Source: Candidatus Phycosocius bacilliformis
GTDB taxonomy: Bacteria > Pseudomonadota > Alphaproteobacteria > Caulobacterales > Aquidulcibacteraceae
Assembly: GCF_003112735.1 (NCBI RefSeq)
Contig: NZ_BFBR01000006.1
Location: forward strand, 1 to 64,000
Direction: 5' to 3'
DNA length: 64,000 bases
In this document: piece after piece, positions 27,057 through 34,908 of the stretch
Layout: each line of letters starts with the position of its first letter
Position numbering within the stretch: position 1 is the first letter of the stretch
Made by a program: the position numbers and the translations under genes
The notes under the pieces: generated by a model
What the model was told of the DNA's origin: nothing
Seen by the model: only the letters and a program-made list of their open reading frames with translations
The model's database searches: none

Positions 27057-28451
27057 TCAAGATGGCGGGATCAATTTGGTTAGATTGGCCGCCGCGGGCA
27101 TGGCGAACTGGCGAAACTTCTTCAAAATGGCCATGCGGGCGCTGTCAGATGGATCGACCGAGGCGATCACTTTGCCAAACCCGTCCAGCCGGGATTCGCG
27201 GATCCAGTCGCGCAAGTGCGGGTCCTGGCTCCAGGCCATTTGGTTCATCATATTGCCCAAGACAGCACGGGGATATTGGATCAATTGGCGCGGTAACGGA
27301 ATGGAGCCGCAGAGGCTATTCTTCTTGGCATCATCATCATAATGGGCCTCAACATAGGCAGTAAGTGCGGCACTAAAGGCCGGTTGAGGAATGCGGATCA
27401 TTTGCGGCACGATCAGGCCTTCTTGAAAAACCGGCACGGGCGGGCGATCCTCAACCGCGCTGGCCGAGCAATCAATATAGAGCGTGCCGGGGCCGAAGGC
27501 TTCCGTCCCCCCTTCCAAACTCACCAGAGTGGGGGAAATGGCGCTGACCCGGCCCTTGCGGATCACTTTTTTGATCCGGGCCAATTGCGCCACCTCACCT
27601 TCTGACACGGTGGCATAGCGATGGATTGTCGGGCGCACCATGGGGTCGATCCGCAACATGACACCGCAGGCTTCCAGCCGGTCAAACAGATCATCGACAT
27701 CTTTGGCCAGTGCACAGGCCTCCATCATATCAGCTTGGCCCTTGATAGTTTCTTCAAAAAACTCAAGCCCGGGCTGGGTCTTGCGTCGATTAAGCAGCCA
27801 GGAATCCCGTGGCATGATCCAACTGATGCTGTCAGGGTCAGCCCCCGACGCCAGAAGCCAGCACACAGCATCCATGCCCGTCTTGCCTGCCCCGACAATC
27901 ACAAAATGCTTGGGCATGTCGGCCCCGCGCTTCCACAAATGCGGCAGACCATTGAGCGGCATGAAGTCCACGCCCGCCTCAATGTGGAATTTGGGCTGAT
28001 GGGTGGACGGAACCGTCGTGCCGAAATAGGTCGCATCCACCGTCTTCTTGCGGATTTGAATATGGGTTTCTTGGCCTGACAGCAGAGAAACACAAAGACC
28101 ATCGCCGCGATAATCGGTCATGGGCAGATAGCGGACGCGGCCACTGGGCAGCAGGCGCTGGTTCATCACCTTATCAAAATAGCCGCTGACCTCAGGCCCA
28201 GAAGCCAATTCATACAAACCCTTATTGATCCCGCTTTGATCAATCCGATCCTCACCAAGCCGCAGCGAATTCACCCCGTAAAAGGCTGACGGCTGGTGCA
28301 ATGTCACAAAGCTATAGGCATCATTCCAGTGCCCGCCGGGCTTGCCATGTCGGTCGACAATGGTGATGTGGGCCTTGGTTTCATCGAGCAATGTGTCGGC
28401 AAAGGCCAGACCAACGGCCCCAGCCCCCACGATCAAATAATCGGTTTCCAT
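27057..28451 (-). CDS. FAD/NAD(P)-binding oxidoreductase, flavin monooxygenase-like
   Basis: A 464-residue flavoprotein. The FAD dinucleotide motif GAGAVGLAFAD is at about 8-18, followed by GKPGGHWNDAYSFVTLHQPS, which resembles flavin-dependent monooxygenases. A second Rossmann motif, IVGAGKTGMDAVCWLL, near residue 190 suits NAD(P)H. The ATG at 28451 was chosen because AGGAAGGG precedes it; the upstream extension has no family character. No membrane segment is seen. The substrate is unknown. It is separated from the HMG-CoA-synthase-like gene by 69 bp and shares its direction, so co-transcription is plausible. Confidence 0.82.
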   Translation of the reverse strand: METDYLIVGAGAVGLAFADTLLDETKAHITIVDRHGKPGGHWNDAYSFVTLHQPSAFYGVNSLRLGEDRIDQSGINKGLYELASGPEVSGYFDKVMNQRLLPSGRVRYLPMTDYRGDGLCVSLLSGQETHIQIRKKTVDATYFGTTVPSTHQPKFHIEAGVDFMPLNGLPHLWKRGADMPKHFVIVGAGKTGMDAVCWLLASGADPDSISWIMPRDSWLLNRRKTQPGLEFFEETIKGQADMMEACALAKDVDDLFDRLEACGVMLRIDPMVRPTIHRYATVSEGEVAQLARIKKVIRKGRVSAISPTLVSLEGGTEAFGPGTLYIDCSASAVEDRPPVPVFQEGLIVPQMIRIPQPAFSAALTAYVEAHYDDDAKKNSLCGSIPLPRQLIQYPRAVLGNMMNQMAWSQDPHLRDWIRESRLDGFGKVIASVDPSDSARMAILKKFRQFAMPAAANLTKLIPPS

Positions 28452-28514
28452 CAATGACCCTTCCTGCGGCACGTCCAGTCCCAATCAGGACAGCTTAGCG
28501 ACTTGCCGGCAGGA

Positions 28515-29993
28515 TTACCACCAGGGCTTGGCCTTGGCCGTGAAGCCAGCTTGGGCTTCAAGGACGCCTGCCACCGCAAAGACGGTTTCCTCATCCAGCG
28601 CCTTGCCAATGACTTGCAGCCCCAAGGGCAGCCCTTGTGCATCCAGCGCGGCGGGGACCGAAATCCCCGGCAGTCCTGCCAAATTGGCCGTCACGGTGAA
28701 GACGTCATTGAGGTACATTTGGATCGGGTCGGCGCTCTTCTCACCCAGACCGAAAGCTGCTGACGGGGCTGTCGGGGTCAAAAGCGCATCGCATTTCTGC
28801 CAGGCTTGCCGGAAATCCTCTGCAATCCGGCTGCGGACGCGTTGGGCACGCAGATAATAGGCATCATAATAGCCAGCCGACAGCACATAGGTGCCGATCA
28901 AAATGCGCCGCTTCACTTCATTGCCGAAACCCTGCGCGCGGCTTTGCTCATAGGTCTCCGTCAATGTGTTGCCTGCCACACGCTTGCCAAAGCGCATGCC
29001 ATCATAGCGGGCCAAGTTTGAGGAGGCCTCCGCAGGGGCGACGATATAATAGCAAGGCAAGGCGTATTTGGTGTGCGGCAGCGAGACATCAACAATCTCG
29101 GCCCCGGCATCTTTAAGCCAGGCAATCCCATCGCTCCACAGCTTCTCAATTGCCTCTGGCATGCCGTCGACGCGATATTCTTTCGGCACCCCAATGCGCA
29201 GCCCCTTCACCCCGCGGCTGACGGCGGCGGCAAAATCGGGCACTGGAACCTGCAGGCTGGTGGAATCCTTCGGATCATGGCCGCACATGCTTTCCAAGAG
29301 AATGGCGCTGTCGAGCACATTCTTGGCAATCGGGCCTGCTTGATCAAGCGAGCTGGCAAAAGCGACAATGCCATAGCGGCTGGCCCGGCCATAGGTTGGC
29401 TTGATGCCAACTGTCCCAGTAAAGGAAGCGGGTTGACGGATCGAGCCACCAGTATCGGTGGCCGTGGCCCCCAAGCACAAATCAGCCGCCACCGCCGCAG
29501 CCGATCCACCCGACGAGCCGCCGGGGGTTAGCGCGGCATTGGCCCCGTCTTGGCGCTTCCACGGATTAACGACAGGACCAAAACGGCTGGTTTCATTGGA
29601 CGAGCCCATGGCAAACTCATCCATATTGAGCTTGCCCAGCATCACAGCCCCATCGCGCCAAAGCTGGCTGGTCACCGTGCTTTCATAGGTTGGCGCAAAC
29701 TCGCCCAAAATGTTGGAGCAAGCTGTCGCCCGCACACCTTGTGTGCAAAACAAATCCTTGATGCCGAGGGGAATGCCTTCAAGCTTGCCCGCATTGCCCG
29801 CTTTCAAGCGCGCATCTGAGGCGGCTGCCATGTCCAACGCCTTTTCGGGCGTGGTCAGCACATAGGCATTGAGACTGGGATTGGCGGCTTCAATCGCTTG
29901 GTTGAACGCTGTGGCCAGTTCGACCGCCGAGAAGGCCTTTTTGGCCAGGCCGTCGCGGGCGGCGGCCAATGTCAATTCGGTCAGCTTGCTCAT
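28515..29993 (-). CDS. gatA: Aspartyl/glutamyl-tRNA amidotransferase subunit A
   Basis: The amidase subunit of the GatCAB complex hydrolyses glutamine and passes ammonia to misacylated Glu-tRNA(Gln) or Asp-tRNA(Asn). The 492-residue length is normal. The Ser-cisSer-Lys triad is evident: Lys in [13 protein letters not shown] (about 79), and serines in the [17 protein letters not shown] and [11 protein letters not shown] stretches. It follows gatC directly, with the gatA ATG at 29993 abutting the gatC stop. gatB is not in the window. Presence of this system fits an organism without GlnRS, in line with alphaproteobacteria. Confidence 0.97.
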   Translation of the reverse strand: MSKLTELTLAAARDGLAKKAFSAVELATAFNQAIEAANPSLNAYVLTTPEKALDMAAASDARLKAGNAGKLEGIPLGIKDLFCTQGVRATACSNILGEFAPTYESTVTSQLWRDGAVMLGKLNMDEFAMGSSNETSRFGPVVNPWKRQDGANAALTPGGSSGGSAAAVAADLCLGATATDTGGSIRQPASFTGTVGIKPTYGRASRYGIVAFASSLDQAGPIAKNVLDSAILLESMCGHDPKDSTSLQVPVPDFAAAVSRGVKGLRIGVPKEYRVDGMPEAIEKLWSDGIAWLKDAGAEIVDVSLPHTKYALPCYYIVAPAEASSNLARYDGMRFGKRVAGNTLTETYEQSRAQGFGNEVKRRILIGTYVLSAGYYDAYYLRAQRVRSRIAEDFRQAWQKCDALLTPTAPSAAFGLGEKSADPIQMYLNDVFTVTANLAGLPGISVPAALDAQGLPLGLQVIGKALDEETVFAVAGVLEAQAGFTAKAKPWW

Positions 29994-30281
29994 TTATTCC
30001 ACCACTTTCGGCACAACAAAGAAACCATCAGCGCTTGCTGGCGCATTGGCCACAATGGCAGCAGCCTGGTCACCATCACTGATGACATCCTCACGCAGTG
30101 GCAGCGTGGTTTCGACCGCCGAGGTCATGGGCTCCACCCCGTCAATATCAACCTCATTGAGCATGTCGATCCAGCCCAAAATGGTGTTCAATTCCCCTGC
30201 CAGCGCTTCCAATCGCTCTTCGGGTTCATGAATGCGCGCCAGCCTCGCGACACGACGCACGGTATTTGCATCTACTGCCAT
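29994..30281 (-). CDS. gatC: Aspartyl/glutamyl-tRNA amidotransferase subunit C
   Basis: The 95-residue GatC subunit stabilises the GatA/GatB interface. Family blocks VRRVARLARIHEPEE (about 8-22) and LNTILGWIDMLNEVDIDGVEP are clear. The C-terminus (DGFFVVPKVVE) is standard. It is the first gene of a gatC-gatA operon. AAGGA lies about 9 bases before the ATG at 30281. Confidence 0.96.
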   Translation of the reverse strand: MAVDANTVRRVARLARIHEPEERLEALAGELNTILGWIDMLNEVDIDGVEPMTSAVETTLPLREDVISDGDQAAAIVANAPASADGFFVVPKVVE

Positions 30282-30404
30282 GGAATTAGGGTCCTTGTTG
30301 TCGCCCTGTCGCTAGCGACTTAGGCGACCAAGAGCAAGGATTCTGGCCAGTTGCTGCTGGAGGTAAGCTGACACAGAAATCTGCGTGTCTGCGGTCTGAA
30401 AAGT

Positions 30405-30596
30405 TCAGGGAAGTGTGTTGGCCGAAACCACAGCTTGGTCGCGGCACACAAGGCTGCTGAGATTTGTGAGGCTGACATCACTTGGGCAGATTTTCATGTG
30501 CTGAGCGTAGGCGTCCTGCGCATCCGACATAGACGAAAACAATACCAAACTACACAGGACGACCCAAAGTGCGGCCGAATGAATTAAATCACGCAT
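30405..30596 (-). CDS. Small putative exported protein with two Cys
   Basis: A 63-residue ORF with a convincing Sec signal peptide: basic start MRDLIHSA, hydrophobic core LWVVLCSLVLFSSM, and cleavage expected near SDAQDAYA. The short mature part holds two cysteines (in MKICPSD and SLVCRDQ) about 16 residues apart, which could form a disulfide. GAGG lies 6 bases upstream of the ATG at 30596, in favour of real translation. I do not recognise a family. It is unrelated to the flanking gatC and MFS genes. Confidence 0.5.
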   Translation of the reverse strand: MRDLIHSAALWVVLCSLVLFSSMSDAQDAYAQHMKICPSDVSLTNLSSLVCRDQAVVSANTLP

Positions 30597-30899
30597 AACT
30601 AACCTCAAACCCCACTATATTTCCCGACAATCGCTTCTGCTTGGCCCTTCGTTGCAGCGCCAAGCGACGCCTTCTCATACGTCATGGCAATCATGATCTT
30701 GAGCCGACACCCACAATTCTACCCAGGGGTAAGTATGCCACCCCCGTCTGTCATTTAAGGTTAGACAAAACCTGCAAAATTGTCATCCCGCACGACTGCA
30801 TAGCACCATTGTGTGACGCTTTTTTAGGCTTAACCTATGGTCGTTGACTGCTGGATGGTCATGCGTCAGGTAAGTCAGGCTTTTTTTGAGGATGATTCT

Positions 30900-32147
30900 G
30901 TGAATTCTTCCCATCCCGCTTCAACAAAATCCGGCTTTGTCTTTGTTTTTGTGACAATCACACTCGATATGCTCGCTCTGGGCCTCATTGTGCCAGTCTT
31001 GCCCAACCTGCTCAAACAAATGACCGGTGGCGATGTTGGCGAGGCAGCCCATATGATTGGCATTTTCGGGCTCTTCTGGGCCTTTATGCAATTTGTTTCT
31101 ATGCCCATTATGGGTGGGCTCTCAGATCAGATCGGGCGCAAACCCATTCTTCTCATTTCCAACTTTGGGCAGGCAGCGGCCAATTTGATCACGGCATTTG
31201 CGCCCAGCTTCTGGGCCTTGTTGTTGGCGCGCACATTGTCCGGAGCGGTAAGCGCTGTGGGGTCGACTGCCAATGCTTATGTAGCTGACACCGAACCGCC
31301 TGAAAGCCGGGCGCAGAAATTCGGCATGCTGGGGGCTGCCTTCGGCCTGGGCTTTATTCTGGGCCCTGCGATTGGTGGCTTTCTGGGAAAGATCAACCTG
31401 CACCTGCCGTTCTTCGTGGCCGCAGGCCTGTGCACATTCAACGGCTTCTTCGGCCTAATCCTGCTCAAAGAATCGCTCAAGCCGGAACATCGGCGTCCGT
31501 TTGACTTGGTTCGGGCAAACCCAATCGGCTCGATCCATTTCCTGTGGACCAATCCACGTATCCTAACTTTGGCGATCATTCGCGGCCTGTGTGATTTTGC
31601 CCAAGTGGTTTATCCGACCACATTCGTCCTGTATGGCTTTTATCGTTACGGTTGGGGACCTGACGTGGCAGGCCTAACTTTGGGACTGGTGGGTTTAAGT
31701 TCAGCCATCGTGCAAGGTGGGTTGGTTGGCCCCATCATCCGAAAATTGGGGGAAGTCTCGACCTTGGTATTGGGACTTATTCTGGGGGCCTTGGGCTATG
31801 GCCTCTATGCGTGGGCACCCAATCAATATGTGTTGTGGATGTGCGTGCCCATTGCCTCGCTCGCGGGCATTTATGGCGCAGCCATTCAATCCTTGCTGAC
31901 CCGTCAGATTGGACCAGACGAACAAGGCCGCCTGCAAGGCGCTATCGGGGCTGTTCAAGCTGGCACAAGCATGGTTGGCCCGATTGTCTTTACTGCGATA
32001 TTTGCTTGGTCAATTGCCGCCGATCGCGCGACTACCCTGCCCGGCCTTGCATTAGGCTTGTCCTGTATTTGCCTGATCATTGCGACCCTGATCGCACTTA
32101 CCAGTGCGCGCCAATTCAGGGCCGATCAGGCCTTGGCGCAATCCTAG
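30900..32147 (+). CDS. MFS transporter, TetA-like drug/proton antiporter family
   Basis: A 415-residue inner-membrane protein with about twelve hydrophobic segments in the TCR/Tet family of the major facilitator superfamily. Motif A is in the loop after the second helix (GGLSDQIGRKPILL), and motif C-like GAAFGLGFILGPAIGG marks the antiporter group. The GTG at 30900 was chosen because GAGG lies 8 bases upstream and the family N-terminus begins there; the frame is open back to 30837. Family members export tetracyclines or other small molecules, but sequence alone cannot show drug resistance. It stands alone between a small exported-protein gene and a repeat array. Confidence 0.88.
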   Translation: MNSSHPASTKSGFVFVFVTITLDMLALGLIVPVLPNLLKQMTGGDVGEAAHMIGIFGLFWAFMQFVSMPIMGGLSDQIGRKPILLISNFGQAAANLITAFAPSFWALLLARTLSGAVSAVGSTANAYVADTEPPESRAQKFGMLGAAFGLGFILGPAIGGFLGKINLHLPFFVAAGLCTFNGFFGLILLKESLKPEHRRPFDLVRANPIGSIHFLWTNPRILTLAIIRGLCDFAQVVYPTTFVLYGFYRYGWGPDVAGLTLGLVGLSSAIVQGGLVGPIIRKLGEVSTLVLGLILGALGYGLYAWAPNQYVLWMCVPIASLAGIYGAAIQSLLTRQIGPDEQGRLQGAIGAVQAGTSMVGPIVFTAIFAWSIAADRATTLPGLALGLSCICLIIATLIALTSARQFRADQALAQS

Positions 32148-32156
32148 GCCAGATTC

Positions 32157-33071
32157 TCATCCCCGCTGGAGTGAAGCGGAGAGCGGGGACCTTTTTGTGT
32201 ATTAGCTTCATGAGATCCCGGATCGGCTACCGCCGTCCGGGATGACTGAGGTTTGTTGATTTCCATTTGGAACCGTTTGGTGAAACCTGTGTTTCACCAA
32301 AACGGCTCAGCTAGTTTGAGCGCGACATCTGGGTCGTCAAGTGCGCAGCTTTGCTGCGTCGCGGTGCGATCGGTTTTCGAAGAAAACCGACACTTGACCA
32401 CCCAGGTGTCGCAAGAACAATTGAGGTTGCGGTTTGGTGACCAGAATGGGCACCAAAGCGCTTCGAGACAAAAATCTTCTCTAAACGATGTCATCCCCGC
32501 CGAAGCGCAGCGAAGAGCGGGGACCTCCTTATGCATGTGCACCACAAGGTCCCGGATCGGCTTCGCCGTCCGGGATGACACCGCTATGTATAATTTAACT
32601 TTTTTAACAATGTCATCCCCGCCGGAGCGAAGCGCAGAGCGGGGACCTCCATGCGCATGTGCGCCACAAGGTCCCGGATCGGCTGCGCCGTCCGGGATGA
32701 CACCGCTATGTATAATTTAACTTTTTTAACAATGTCATCCCCGCCGAAGCGCAGCGAAGAGCGGGGACCTGCTTACGCTTTTGCGGCACAAGATCCCGGA
32801 TCGGCTACCGCCGTCCGGGATGACACCCATTTATAAATGCAACCAACTCCAAACGATGTCATCCCCGCCGAAGCGAAGCGAAGAGCGGGGACCTCCATGC
32901 GCACGTGCGGCACAAGGTCCCGGATCGGCTTCGCCGTCCGGGATGACACCCATTTATAAATGCAACCAACTCTAAACGATGTCATCCCCGCCGAAGCGCA
33001 GCGCAGAGCGGGGACCTCCATACGCACGTGCGCCACAAGGTCCCGGATTGGCTATCGCCGTCCGGGATGAC
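32157..33071 (-). repeat. Right array of six A-family palindromic repeats
   Basis: Copies lie at 32157-32246, 32490-32579, 32612-32701, 32734-32824, 32858-32947 and 32981-33071, all opposite in orientation to the left array. They read GTCATCCCCGC... to ...GTCCGGGATGAC on the plus strand. Copies 3 and 4 share the 32-bp spacer at 32580-32611 and 32702-32733. Copies 5 and 6 share a different 33-bp spacer at 32825-32857 and 32948-32980. So the array grew by at least two separate duplications of repeat plus spacer, with a period of about 122-123 bp. No cas genes are nearby and the spacers are not unique, so this is not a CRISPR. Confidence 0.88.
32255..32489 (-). repeat. Family B nested-hairpin element, copy B2
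   Basis: The reverse complement of this 235-bp unit matches B1 (1199-1432) nearly throughout, including both GGTG/CACC hairpin modules and the outer flanks. The arms at 32322-32343 and 32391-32412 enclose a 47-bp core at 32344-32390. On the plus strand the core reads in the same direction as in B1 (CGCAGCTTTGCTGCGTCGC...), although all the sequence around it is inverted. The core is therefore flipped relative to its flanks. A-family repeats abut both sides, as for B1. Confidence 0.82.
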
Positions 33072-33140
33072 AGCGAGGTGGGTGGGGGGGAGATCGTTCC
33101 AATCTATCCCACCGCACAACATCCCAGCCATGATGGTGTG

Positions 33141-33812
33141 ATGGCCTTCTCGCTTGCCCCCTTTGCCTTTGTGCTGTCCTTGGCCTTGCAGCTGCATAGC
33201 CATGTCTTGGCAAAGGACAATCTGTGGGAACGGCCACACTTTGTGCGCAAGGCGGTGGCCGCACGTTTGCGGGCGGGGGTGCGCGCGTTGGAGGCCTTCT
33301 TGCGCCGGATATTGATCCTGATGGCGCTTGATCTGGAGCATGAATTGGTCGCCAAGCCGCAGGTTGAAAACCTGCGCCGCAAGAAGGCGCGCAAACCTTC
33401 TGTTCGCACGCCAGGTTTTCGGGTGTTTCCGGCCCCGTTTCTGCCCCATCCGGACACGCTCTCCCAGCGGTTTGAGGCGCTGGACAGGGCCATCACAGGC
33501 CAAGCCCGGCCCTTTTACTTTGCCCCCGCCCCTGTACCCATCGGCCACTGGTTGCGGCGCTTGGACTTGCTGCAGGCCATCGCCACCGACCCCCAGGCCA
33601 AGGCCAAGCGCTTGGCCTTCTCCCTCGCACGCCGCCGTCCCGGCCCCATGCTTGCCCCTGAAGAGCGACCCCGCATCATGGCCCGACGCGGCCATGAAAT
33701 CAGCGCCACCTTCGATGCCATGGGCTTTCAGATCACCCAGAAAAGCCGAAGTCGTCCCCCGCCCTTACCCCCACCCCGCCGCTGGCCAGTACCCATGATC
33801 ACCTTATTGTAG
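33141..33812 (+). CDS. Hypothetical basic protein with hydrophobic N-terminus
   Basis: A 223-residue ORF not assigned to a family. The chosen ATG at 33141 gives a hydrophobic start (MAFSLAPFAFVLSLALQLHS), either a signal or an anchor. This precedes a strongly basic body rich in Arg, Pro and Leu, with MALDLEHELVAKP near the middle. The C-terminal third holds poly-Pro stretches (RPPPLPPPRRWPVP). The frame also runs upstream into the repeat array, but that part is repeat-derived. A long antisense ORF overlaps it; the sense frame is preferred because of its ordered N-terminus. Function unknown. Confidence 0.55.
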   Translation: MAFSLAPFAFVLSLALQLHSHVLAKDNLWERPHFVRKAVAARLRAGVRALEAFLRRILILMALDLEHELVAKPQVENLRRKKARKPSVRTPGFRVFPAPFLPHPDTLSQRFEALDRAITGQARPFYFAPAPVPIGHWLRRLDLLQAIATDPQAKAKRLAFSLARRRPGPMLAPEERPRIMARRGHEISATFDAMGFQITQKSRSRPPPLPPPRRWPVPMITLL

Positions 33813-33896
33813 CTGTGACCCTGCTTTGGTGTTCAAGCGGGGGTGGGGGTGTTGGGTTTAGGGCAACTGAGGCCGCTGGCACCAGCGGACGCGCGG

Positions 33897-34877
33897 CTAA
33901 AGCTTGATCGCCAAAGCGCGCATATACATGTCGGGGTCGACATTCCCGCCACTGGCTGTGACCGCAATCGTCTTGCCTTTGGCCGCAATCTTGCCCGTCA
34001 GCACGGCTGCCAAGGCCGCTGCACCGCCGGGCTCAATCACAATGCGCAGATGTTTAAACGCAAAGGCCATAGCATGCAGCACATCATCATCTGTAACCAC
34101 AACACCTTTTGTCCCGACCCGAGCGAGTATCTCAAACGTCAATTCCCCGGGCTGTTGGGTCATCAGGGCGTCTTGGATGCTGCGGGTGCCTGGTTCATTC
34201 GATACGCGGTGCCCAGCAGCAAGCGAGCGGGTCAGATCATCATGGGAAAAGGGCTCAGCCCCGTAAAGCTGGGTAGATGGGGTGAGTTCTTCCAACACAA
34301 GGCCGATGCCGGCAGCAAATCCGCCCCCGCTGGCACATACAACCAAACCATCAAGCTCAAGACCAAGTGCATTGACCTCACGCACAATCTCAAGCCCACA
34401 GGTTCCCTGTCCGGCAATGACATCAGGATGATCAAATGGTGGTACCAGGGTTGCTCCCGTGCGACTGGCAATTTCTTCTCCAATTGCCTCGCGGCTTTCC
34501 AGCACACGATCATAGGTCACAATGGTGCCGCCATCTGCCTCCACGGCGGCAAGTTTGCTTTTGGGAGCGTCAGACGGCACCACAATCGTGGCGGCCATGC
34601 CCAGATGGCGGGCGACATAGGCAATGCCTTGGGCGTGATTGCCGGAAGAAAATGCCACCACGCCTTTGGCGCGCTCAGCCGGAGGAATTTTGAGGAGCGC
34701 ATTGGCTGCGCCTCTGATCTTGAAGGCACCGCGCGGTTGCAGACATTCAGCTTTGACAAAAATCTGGCCGCCCGTGGCCTGATCCAGCGCATCAGCACGT
34801 AAAAGCGGGGTTTCAAGCGCCAGGGGCCTGATCCGGCGATCAGCTTCTAGCACATCAGCAAAAGTTGGAAGGTCCAT
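33897..34877 (-). CDS. Threonine/serine dehydratase (PLP-dependent, fold type II)
   Basis: A 326-residue PLP enzyme that deaminates threonine to 2-oxobutyrate, or serine to pyruvate. The Schiff-base Lys is in the PRGAFKIRGAANAL segment (about 57-70). The phosphate-binding glycine loop is CASGGGFAAGI. There is no C-terminal ACT regulatory domain, so it resembles the catabolic TdcB type more than biosynthetic IlvA; serine racemase activity is also possible. The ATG at 34877 follows GGAAGAAA closely; upstream in-frame sequence overlaps the hrpB end and is unlikely to be coding. It is the last gene of a five-gene leftward run. Confidence 0.9.
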   Translation of the reverse strand: MDLPTFADVLEADRRIRPLALETPLLRADALDQATGGQIFVKAECLQPRGAFKIRGAANALLKIPPAERAKGVVAFSSGNHAQGIAYVARHLGMAATIVVPSDAPKSKLAAVEADGGTIVTYDRVLESREAIGEEIASRTGATLVPPFDHPDVIAGQGTCGLEIVREVNALGLELDGLVVCASGGGFAAGIGLVLEELTPSTQLYGAEPFSHDDLTRSLAAGHRVSNEPGTRSIQDALMTQQPGELTFEILARVGTKGVVVTDDDVLHAMAFAFKHLRIVIEPGGAAALAAVLTGKIAAKGKTIAVTASGGNVDPDMYMRALAIKL

Positions 34878-34908
34878 GTTTCTTCCCTCTCCTGCTTGAG
34901 CCACACGG

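Noticed and set aside
30900-32147. A tetracycline resistance determinant
   Set aside because: Only family-level similarity to TetA is visible; there is no TetR-type regulator nearby, so resistance is not claimed.
32253-33036. ORFs of up to 155 codons across the right repeat array
   Set aside because: Their sequences repeat the same translated A-unit several times, as expected for non-coding tandem repeats.
32490-33071. Possible CRISPR array (regular repeats of about 91 bp with 32-33 bp spacers)
   Set aside because: Repeats are far too long and palindromic, spacers are duplicated rather than unique, and no cas gene is near. The pattern fits tandem growth of REP-like units.
32982-33695. Antisense ORF of 237 codons opposite the hypothetical gene at 33141
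   Set aside because: It starts or ends inside repeats and has low-complexity composition. The sense frame has a better N-terminus, though neither is proven.
33843-34802. 319-codon ORF antisense to threonine dehydratase
   Set aside because: The dehydratase frame carries the PLP motifs; the antisense frame has none and no ribosome binding site.
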